DNA of 37,193 nt. Origin: Alicyclobacillus sp. (GTDB lineage: Bacteria > Bacillota > Bacilli > Alicyclobacillales > Alicyclobacillaceae). Shown piece by piece: positions 31,897-37,193 of this stretch. How positions within the stretch are numbered: position 1 is the first letter of the stretch; every line of letters begins with the position of its first letter. The notes beneath the pieces were generated by a model. It was not told where the DNA came from. It saw nothing but the letters and a program-made list of their open reading frames with translations, and ran no database searches. The position numbers and the translations under genes are program-made. The stretch covers positions 1 through 37,193 of the forward strand of contig NZ_JAIMAV010000020.1 of the NCBI RefSeq assembly GCF_023511815.1, given 5' to 3'.

Positions 31897-33502
31897 CTGG
31901 GCTCTCACCTTCCGTCGGCAGACTCATCTCCAGCGTCGCGCCCTCCGGTGACGAGACGATGGCCAGCTTTCCATTGGCGCGCGCGACCAACTGAGCGCAC
32001 AGCGATAACCCGAATCCCCGCCCGGGCCCTTTCGTCGTCACCCCGTCTTCAAACACCCGCTGCCCCAGTTGCGGTGGGATGCCGGGGCCCGTGTCGCGCA
32101 CCGTCATCCACAGGCGTCCCGGTTCTTCGCGGATCAGCACTTCGATCCGCTTGGGGCGGCCTTCTGCCTTCTGCCCCGTCAGCGCTTCCATCGCGTTCTC
32201 AACGGCGTTGCCCAGGACGGTCACCACCGTCTCCCGATAGGGGCATGGCGTACCCAGGCGCGAATCCGGTAGGACCACCAGGTCAATGCCAAGTTCTTTG
32301 GCCCGATGCATCTTACCGACCAGGATCCCGACCACCGCGGAATCCCGGATGCGCGTGGCGAAGAAGGACAGGGCTTCATTCTGCTCATGTTGCAACTCGT
32401 CAATCAGTTCGCGTACGAGATCGTACTCCTGCAGCCGGATCAGGCCGGCGATGGTGTGCAAACGGTTCATGAACTCGTGCCGCTGACTGCGCAACGCCTC
32501 CGCGTGTCGGTCGAGGTCTTTCAGGCGGCGCTCCATCTCGTCCAATGCCTGTTGCGGCCGAAGCGTGGTGACGGAGCCAATCACGCTGCCGTTGAGCAAT
32601 ACCGGCGTCCGCTTCGCCAGCACCAATTGTTCTCTGAGGATCATGGGTTGTGGCGCGTGATCCGGTCCCTCGGTCAAGAGGTGCCGCAAGCCCGAGTGGT
32701 GTACGCACTCCGACAGATGTTTCCCCGCAACTTGGCGCCCTTCGATACCGAGCAGTTGTGACGCCTGGCGGTTGATCGCCTTGATGACACCCGCCTCGTC
32801 GACAGCGAGGATTCCGTCTTCGATGGCCTGCAGGATGGCCGCTTGTTCTTGCGTCAAAAAAGCGATTTCATTCGGCTCCATATCGTAGATCTGCCGTTTC
32901 ACATGTTGTGAGAGCAGATGCGCGCCAACGAAGCTGAGGGCCAGCGCGCCTGCCCCGAGGCCGCCGATCTCGAGCAGGGAGACGAGCAGGTGCTTCCAGA
33001 TGGAGCTGACCAGGTACCCGACGGAGACGACCCCAATCTGCCGGCCGTGATCGAAGATTGGCGCTTTTCCGCGTACAGATAGACCGAGCGTCCCCATGGC
33101 CTGTGTGATGGAGCTCTTTCCCTGTAACACCAAAGCGTCGTCGTCGCCGACCATGTGTTTTCCGATTTGGCCGGGATTTGGGTGACTGTACCGGATCAAC
33201 TGCATGTTGCCGACGACGACGAACTCCGCGCCCGTCTCTTTTCGCACCGACTCCGCGATCGGCTGGATGATGGCGGCCGGGTCGGCGGTATGGAAAGCCG
33301 CGATCACCTGCGGCATGGTCGCCACCGACTCGGCCACGACAAGCGCCTGTTGGCCCGCGTTGTTGAACTCACTCTGGACGGTGAGGTACATGTAACCCGA
33401 CGTCACCAATGCCAACCCGACAAACGCGTTCAGGACCACAAACGCGTTCAGTTTGGCGCGGAGGGTCATTGGAAACCGTTTATGAACGATGCTGAAATTC
33501 AC
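31868..33502 (-). CDS. CitA/DcuS-like sensor histidine kinase
   Basis: A membrane sensor kinase of 544 residues. There is a TM helix at about 20-40 and an extracytoplasmic Cache/PASC-type sensor (about 45-175, with ETGAEFVVVGN and HPNPGQIGKHMVGDD, the CitA/DcuS pattern). A second TM follows at about 175-200, then a cytoplasmic PAS domain (AILQAIEDGILAVDE) and a SpoB-type helix with His342 (RHEFMNRLHTIAGLI). The HATPase has LGNAVENAMEA, DTGPGIP and GRGFGLSLC. GTG 33502 is chosen for its ribosome site; ATG 33469 is possible. The family senses citrate, C4-dicarboxylates or related acids. Codons for LNAFVVLNAFVG form a short in-gene direct repeat. Confidence 0.92.
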   Translation of the reverse strand: MNFSIVHKRFPMTLRAKLNAFVVLNAFVGLALVTSGYMYLTVQSEFNNAGQQALVVAESVATMPQVIAAFHTADPAAIIQPIAESVRKETGAEFVVVGNMQLIRYSHPNPGQIGKHMVGDDDALVLQGKSSITQAMGTLGLSVRGKAPIFDHGRQIGVVSVGYLVSSIWKHLLVSLLEIGGLGAGALALSFVGAHLLSQHVKRQIYDMEPNEIAFLTQEQAAILQAIEDGILAVDEAGVIKAINRQASQLLGIEGRQVAGKHLSECVHHSGLRHLLTEGPDHAPQPMILREQLVLAKRTPVLLNGSVIGSVTTLRPQQALDEMERRLKDLDRHAEALRSQRHEFMNRLHTIAGLIRLQEYDLVRELIDELQHEQNEALSFFATRIRDSAVVGILVGKMHRAKELGIDLVVLPDSRLGTPCPYRETVVTVLGNAVENAMEALTGQKAEGRPKRIEVLIREEPGRLWMTVRDTGPGIPPQLGQRVFEDGVTTKGPGRGFGLSLCAQLVARANGKLAIVSSPEGATLEMSLPTEGESPDAHPNAHCG

Positions 33503-33507
33503 CTGTC

Positions 33508-34485
33508 CTACCCCCGTCCCGGGCTCCGGTGCCCCGGCCACGACAGCACAATGACCGTCCCGACGATGCACAGTCCGCCCAGCAGTTCGCCGAGGCCGAG
33601 GTGTGTGTGCAACCACACGACGGCGGCGACGGCGGCGGACAGGGGCTCCGCACAGGCGAGCAGACTGGTCTCCGCCGCGGAGAGGTGGCGCTGGCTGGCG
33701 AGATACAGGTAGAAGGGGATGAGCGTTCCGCCGATGACCACGAAGACCACCAGCAGGCCCGCCCCCACGGACCAGTGCTGGCCCGCGACGTCCCAGGGGG
33801 CGCGAAGGGTGGCGCAGGCGAGGCCGCCGAGGGTCATCCCCCAGCCGACCACGGGGCCCGATCCCCAGCGGGCCATCAGCGGTCCCGGGTACACGGTGTA
33901 AAAGGCGAGCGCGACGGCGGACAACAGCCCCCACACGATGGCGGCGGGGGATACGGACAGCCGCCCGGCGGAGCCGCCGGTGACGAGCAAAAAGGTGCCG
34001 AGGACCGCCAGCAGCGTGGCCAGATTCGCCCGGCGGTCGGGCCAACGCCGGCGGCGGAGCGCCTCGTACAGCACCACCAGGACCGGGCCGAGATACTGCA
34101 GAAAGGTGGCGGTGGCCGCGTTGCCGGTCTGAATGGCGGCGAAGTACGTGTACTGCACCGCCGCGAGGCCGGCCAGCGCGAAGACCACAATCTGCACCCG
34201 GCCGGCCCCATCCCGCCAGATGCGGAACACGTCCGTGGAGCGTCCGAACGCCAGGGTCCCCAAAAGCAGCAGGACGCCGGAGATGGTCATGCGCACCGTC
34301 ACCAGCCACGCCGGGGTGAACCCCTGCGACTGAAACAGTTGCTGGGCCGCCGTCCCGGAGACCCCCCACAGGGTCGCCGCGACGAGGACCATGGCGATCC
34401 CGCTCGCCCGCCCGCGTCTCGGCGCCGCCCCGGGCACCGCGGGCAGCGTTGCGGCAGCGTTCCCCGCTCCCCGCATCGTCGTCAC
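33508..34485 (-). CDS. EamA/DMT-family permease
   Basis: A 325-residue drug/metabolite-superfamily transporter with about ten membrane helices in two EamA repeats (repeat 1 starting ASGIAMVLVAATLWGVSG, repeat 2 starting SPAAIVWGLLSAVALAFYTVYP). It ends with the characteristic GELLGGLCIVGTVIVLSW. GTG 34485 overlaps the tenA stop by 4 bases (GTGA); ATG 34476 is the alternative. It ends 5 bases before the kinase start. Coupling to tenA suggests export or import of a thiamine-related pyrimidine or a similar metabolite, but EamA proteins are functionally diverse. Confidence 0.88.
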   Translation of the reverse strand: MTTMRGAGNAAATLPAVPGAAPRRGRASGIAMVLVAATLWGVSGTAAQQLFQSQGFTPAWLVTVRMTISGVLLLLGTLAFGRSTDVFRIWRDGAGRVQIVVFALAGLAAVQYTYFAAIQTGNAATATFLQYLGPVLVVLYEALRRRRWPDRRANLATLLAVLGTFLLVTGGSAGRLSVSPAAIVWGLLSAVALAFYTVYPGPLMARWGSGPVVGWGMTLGGLACATLRAPWDVAGQHWSVGAGLLVVFVVIGGTLIPFYLYLASQRHLSAAETSLLACAEPLSAAVAAVVWLHTHLGLGELLGGLCIVGTVIVLSWPGHRSPGRG

Positions 34486-35147
34486 CGCGACTCGAACGGC
34501 CAGCGCTCGAGGGTGTAGGCCATCTGCCAGAACTCCAGTTCGTAGGTGCTGGAGATGAGGAAATGGCGCCGCATGCGCGCGCGTTCCGCCTCCGGTGCGG
34601 CCTTGGCCAGCTCATCCAACCGCTGAATCTGCTCCTGCACCAGGTTGCCGAACCACTCATCGCCGTACGTCTGGATCCATTTGTCGTAAATCGGGTGGTT
34701 CGGGCGGCTGTCCTTGTACCGCTGGCCGATTTCCCAATAGAGCCAGTAGCAGGGCAGGATGGCGGCGATGATCTCGCCCAGGGTGCCGCGGTGCGCGACG
34801 GTCAGGATGTGGGTCGTATAGCGGTGGTTGGTCGGCGCCGGGAGAAAGTCGGGATCTCGCTCGATGCCGAGCATCCCGAAGAAGGTCTGATGCAGGGCCA
34901 GTTCCGCCTCCACCGTGGCCTGGGCGTGTGCGGCGAGCCGGCCGAGGGTGGCGAGATCGTCCGATTTGGCGGCGGCCATCGACTGCACCTGGGCGAACAC
35001 GTGCAGGTAATGGGCGTCGTTTTGGACGTAATGGGCGAATTTCTCCACGGGCAGGGTGCCGTTGGCCAGTTCTTTGACGAACGGGTGATCGAAACTCGCT
35101 TGCCAGATGGCGTCCGCCTCCTCACGGAGCGTTTCCGAGAAGCGCAT
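34482..35147 (-). CDS. tenA: TenA-family aminopyrimidine aminohydrolase/thiaminase II
   Basis: A 221-residue all-helical TenA/THI-4 protein, matching the usual 220-236. Expected active-site residues are present: Asp44 (VQNDAHYL), Cys133 in ILPCYWLYWEIG, the YGDEWF segment, and a Glu in the C-terminal ELEFWQMA. TenA hydrolyses 4-amino-5-aminomethyl-2-methylpyrimidine to hydroxymethylpyrimidine, salvaging degraded thiamine. ATG 35147 follows AAAGGAG with 8 bases. It is the first gene of the operon tenA-eamA-kinase-regulator. No TPP riboswitch was recognised in its short leader, which is unusual for a thiamine salvage gene and leaves room for another pyrimidine-like substrate. Confidence 0.93.
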   Translation of the reverse strand: MRFSETLREEADAIWQASFDHPFVKELANGTLPVEKFAHYVQNDAHYLHVFAQVQSMAAAKSDDLATLGRLAAHAQATVEAELALHQTFFGMLGIERDPDFLPAPTNHRYTTHILTVAHRGTLGEIIAAILPCYWLYWEIGQRYKDSRPNHPIYDKWIQTYGDEWFGNLVQEQIQRLDELAKAAPEAERARMRRHFLISSTYELEFWQMAYTLERWPFESR

Positions 35148-35181
35148 GCGGATGACTCCTTTCTCGTCGTGTGCTCTCCTT

Positions 35182-35187
35182 ATTATA
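35182..35187 (-). promoter_or_regulatory. Putative -10 box (TATAAT) of the tenA operon
   Basis: A consensus TATAAT on the minus strand lies 35 bases upstream of ATG 35147. The expected -35 area is GC-rich and poor, so an activator may be needed. A leader of about 28 bases is too short for a riboswitch. Confidence 0.45.
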
Positions 35188-35248
35188 GGGGGCCGGCCCG
35201 TCGTGGGGGTAGATTCCGAAAGTTGTGTCTGATGCGGTGGCGGTCTGG

Positions 35249-35254
35249 TACAAT
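35249..35254 (+). promoter_or_regulatory. Putative extended -10 (TGGTACAAT) before 35296 gene
   Basis: TGG-TACAAT forms an extended -10 element 42 bases before ATG 35296. It diverges from the tenA promoter within the same 148-base gap. No clear -35 is seen at 17 bases. Confidence 0.45.
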
Positions 35255-35295
35255 GGCGGTAAGACCAACCGTTTGTTTGAAAGGAGCGGGTCGGC

Positions 35296-36291
35296 ATGGC
35301 CCTGCGGGAGTCGGAGGTTCGGTTGGACCCTTCGGACGGGAACAGCGGCGGGGAGGTGCGGGAACACCCGTACGATGAACGGCATCTCGGCCAGACGTTT
35401 CTGCACGGCAACTACCGGGCGGACCTGCGGGCGCCCCGTCCGCAGGAGTGGGGGCGTTTCATCGAGACGGGGCAGGTGCGGGACTGGTCGGTCCTGAGCT
35501 GGAAGGATGTCGGTCGGCCCTTCCGCGTCGAGAACTACGCGAGCGGCAAGCGGTTGTGGGAGGAGCAGAACGGGGACCGGATGCCGGTTCGCACCTCGTG
35601 GGAGATGTTCAACCGCTCCTTCCACCGGTTGTTCATGCAGAACGTCCCGGAGGAGCGATCCAGGCTCCGCCAGCAAATCGTCGAGCGGGCGATTCGGTTC
35701 CAATGGCGAGGGGTCGGTGAACTCTTGGAGTCGTATGAGCAGCTGGCCCTGTGGAACCTGACGCATCGCGTGCAGGACGCCATCTGGGATCCTCGCGGCA
35801 AGCGCGGACTGTTCGAGGGATTGGGATTGGAGCGGCCGCGCATCCTGTTCCTCGGCGCGGCGACGATCACCGCGCGCACGGCGATCTCGCTCGTGTCCGG
35901 CAGCACGTTCGTCTACTTCCTGCAGCCGTCGCTCGGCACCGCGCTCGTCGCCTCCGCGTTCCTGCTCTCCGTCCCGCTCGGCAACCCGCTCGCGGGCAGG
36001 CTCGCCTCCGACTTCTGCCCGTTGCCGGACGAGGTCGTCCGCAACGAGCACGTCCGGCTGTTCTTCCGGCGCATCTCGCTGCTGTGGGCCTTCGCCTACG
36101 CGGCGAACGCCGCGCTCACCATCTGGCTGCTCCTCACCCAGTCGATCGCCACGTTCGTCGTGGCGCGCGTCGCGCTCTCGTGGACCCTCACGATCACGGC
36201 CGTCGTCGTGTCGGCCCTGTGGTTCCGTCGGACCATGGCCCGTCACGGCATCCACGTCCGCTTGCCGTCGCTGCGCCCGGGGCCGGCATGA
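35296..36291 (+). CDS. Chimeric ORF: Firmicute N-terminus joined to VC0807-like membrane C-terminus
   Basis: This 331-residue open frame joins two unrelated pieces. Residues 1-180 (ribosome site AAAGGAG, host-like codons) are a soluble protein I do not recognise. Its last part (KRGLFEGLGLERPRILFLGAA) looks like the first strand of a Rossmann fold, possibly a SAM methyltransferase. From about residue 183 it switches to a membrane protein with four helices and motifs GSTFVYFLQPSLGTALVASA, PLADRLASDFCPLP-like, and VRLFFRRISLLWAF. These resemble the C-terminal two-thirds of actinobacterial VC0807-family proteins. The switch coincides with a shift to C/G-ending codons with few TTG or GGA. Such a protein is unlikely to exist; it is better read as two truncated genes at an assembly join. 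Confidence 0.75.
   Translation: MALRESEVRLDPSDGNSGGEVREHPYDERHLGQTFLHGNYRADLRAPRPQEWGRFIETGQVRDWSVLSWKDVGRPFRVENYASGKRLWEEQNGDRMPVRTSWEMFNRSFHRLFMQNVPEERSRLRQQIVERAIRFQWRGVGELLESYEQLALWNLTHRVQDAIWDPRGKRGLFEGLGLERPRILFLGAATITARTAISLVSGSTFVYFLQPSLGTALVASAFLLSVPLGNPLAGRLASDFCPLPDEVVRNEHVRLFFRRISLLWAFAYAANAALTIWLLLTQSIATFVVARVALSWTLTITAVVVSALWFRRTMARHGIHVRLPSLRPGPA
35838..35862. other. Probable chimeric assembly junction
   Basis: Host-like sequence (ttgggattggag) changes within about 20 bases to sequence of another style (atcaccgcgcgcacg). Both parents could plausibly encode an ILFLGA-like strand here, giving local microhomology for a misjoin. The exact breakpoint cannot be set without read data. 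Confidence 0.7.
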
Positions 36292-37034
36292 CGCAGCGGT
36301 TCGCGACGACGCTCGTCACGGGCGACGGGCTGCGCCTGTCGGTGCGGGGGCTCCTCGCCGCCGACCCGGTCGCCACCGTCGTCGTCGTGCACGGCTTCAC
36401 GGCGTCGGCGAGCTGTCCACACGTCGGCGAGCTGGCCGGGACGCTCCACGCCCTCGGGTACGACGTCCTCACCTACGACGCGCGCGGTCACGGCTCCTCG
36501 GACGGTGAATCGACGCTTGGCGACCACGAACGACACGACGTCGAGGCGGCGGTGGCGTACGCACGCGAGCGGACCCCGCGGGTCGTGATCGTCGGCGCGT
36601 CGATGGGCGCGATCGCCGCGCTCCGCTACGCCGTCACCGACAGCGGGCTCGCGGGGCTCGTCGCGGTGTCGTGCCCGGCCCGGTGGCGCGTCCCGCGCAA
36701 CCCGCGCGGCGTGCCCGCCGCGGCGATGACCCGCACCCCGGTCGGCCGCCGCCTCGTCGAGCACCTCGCCGGGGTGCGCGTCGCGGCCCGCTGGACCAAC
36801 CCGCCGCCGCCGCTGGCGCTCGCGCCACGGCTCGCGGTCCCGACCGTCTTCGTGCACGGCGCACAGGACCGCTTCGTGCCGGTGCACGACTCGGCGCTGC
36901 TGCACGACGCGGCGCCCGGGCCGAAGCGGCTCGCCGTCGTCGCCGACCTCGGGCACGCCTTCGGTCCGAGCGCGCTCGGCACGATCGCAGAGTCCGTGGA
37001 GTGGGTGCTGGCCGCGCGTGCGGTCAGCCGCTGA
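36288..37034 (+). CDS. Alpha/beta hydrolase fold protein
   Basis: A 248-residue soluble hydrolase. It has the oxyanion HGFTAS (residues 35-40), DARGHGSSDG, nucleophile elbow GASMG with Ser105, Asp in HGAQDRFVP and His in DLGHAFG, completing a catalytic triad. The sequence suggests a serine esterase/lysophospholipase-like enzyme without a defined substrate. ATG 36288 overlaps the stop of the preceding VC0807-like frame (ATGA), with no Shine-Dalgarno site. It converges with the DegV-like gene 3 bases later. It belongs to the foreign-style tail. Confidence 0.85.
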   Translation: MTQRFATTLVTGDGLRLSVRGLLAADPVATVVVVHGFTASASCPHVGELAGTLHALGYDVLTYDARGHGSSDGESTLGDHERHDVEAAVAYARERTPRVVIVGASMGAIAALRYAVTDSGLAGLVAVSCPARWRVPRNPRGVPAAAMTRTPVGRRLVEHLAGVRVAARWTNPPPPLALAPRLAVPTVFVHGAQDRFVPVHDSALLHDAAPGPKRLAVVADLGHAFGPSALGTIAESVEWVLAARAVSR

Positions 37035-37037
37035 GGG

Positions 37038-37193
37038 TCACGCCGCCCGCCCGTCCCCAGCGGCCGGCACCCACCGCCAGGCGAGCCCGACCAGTCCCGG
37101 ACCGGTGTGCACGATCATCACGAGCCCGAACGACGCGACGAACGCGACGTCGGGCTCGGTGATCTCCCGGATTCGCGCGACGAGCTCCTCGGC
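37038..37193 (-). CDS. DegV family protein, C-terminal fragment
   Basis: The last 51 codons of a gene that runs off the window end. The translation ends with an ASFGLVMIVHTGPGLVGLAW-like stretch and WVPAAGDGRAA. The HTGPG motif, followed by a short hydrophobic strand, is the C-terminal signature of DegV fatty-acid-binding proteins, which supply fatty acids to fatty-acid kinase in many Gram-positives. It has the same high-GC codon style as the rest of the tail. The N-terminal 230 or so residues are missing. Confidence 0.75.
   Translation of the reverse strand, partial: AEELVARIREITEPDVAFVASFGLVMIVHTGPGLVGLAWRWVPAAGDGRAA

Larger units (their letters stand above)
35863..37193. other. Segment of foreign, actinobacteria-like composition
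   Basis: All genes in this tail prefer CTC/CTG, GTC and GCG codons, lack AGGAGG sites before their starts, and resemble actinobacterial families (VC0807-like, a short alpha/beta hydrolase, DegV). This differs from every gene upstream. It is either contamination/misassembly or, less likely, acquired DNA. Confidence 0.7.

Noticed and set aside
33503-34660. N-terminal extension of the CitA-like kinase frame to 34660
   Set aside because: The extension runs antisense-frame through the EamA gene and tenA with Gly/Arg-rich nonsense; the kinase sequence starts at about 33502.
35148-35295. TPP riboswitch between tenA and the divergent gene
   Set aside because: No CTGAGA-type core or matching helices were seen, and a -10 box leaves a leader of only about 28 bases.

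Overview
The window reads as about 35.8 kb of a GC-rich Firmicute chromosome (class Bacilli, most like the Alicyclobacillus/Kyrpidia group; a tentative inference, no marker gene or rRNA is present), followed by about 1.3 kb from a different, actinobacteria-like source. Evidence for Bacilli: strong AGGAGG-type ribosome sites with GTG and TTG starts, an HPr with both His15 and Ser46, a GlcT-type antiterminator next to a textbook antiterminator/terminator leader, CcpA-like sites, and LytS/LytTR and CitA/CitB-type two-component systems. The first ~110 bases are G-homopolymer-rich, probably poor sequence at a contig end.

Layout. 0.6-5.4 kb (+): a HAAT-family (branched-chain amino acid type) ABC importer with lipoprotein SBP, LivH, a fused LivM-LivG protein and LivF. 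It is followed by an ACS-type MFS transporter, a short-chain dehydrogenase and an HSL-type alpha/beta hydrolase (5.5-8.7 kb). 8.8-15.1 kb (-): two different ActP-like sodium:solute symporters, a DUF485 subunit, a small 2-TM protein and a LytS/LytTR two-component pair, which looks like a carboxylate sensing and uptake locus. 15.3-22.5 kb (+): a near self-contained amino-sugar PTS: GlcT-like antiterminator, RAT plus terminator, NagE-type IICB, an uncharacterised TIM-barrel-like protein, HPr, EI, IIA and NagA; a PhzF-like protein follows. No nagB is visible. 23.6-28.0 kb (+): an acyl-CoA synthetase, two MaoC-type hydratase proteins and two SDRs, consistent with fatty or other acyl-CoA metabolism. 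28.2-31.1 kb (+): an SsuBC/TauBC/ThiZX-like ABC importer with an NMT1/THI5-like lipoprotein. 31.2-35.1 kb (-): TenA, an EamA permease, a CitA/DcuS-like sensor kinase and its CitB-like regulator, tightly packed.

Near 35.84-35.86 kb an in-frame junction fuses the N-terminal part of a Firmicute protein to the C-terminal part of an actinobacterial-type VC0807-like membrane protein. After it come an alpha/beta hydrolase and the end of a DegV-like gene, with changed codon use and no Shine-Dalgarno sites. An assembly chimera is the simplest explanation.

The theme is uptake and activation of organic acids, amino acids and amino sugars, each with its own local regulator. The most interesting biology is (i) the two-symporter LytS/LytTR locus with its small membrane proteins, (ii) the uncharacterised protein inside the amino-sugar PTS operon, and (iii) the TenA/EamA/CitAB cluster convergent with an NMT1-type importer.
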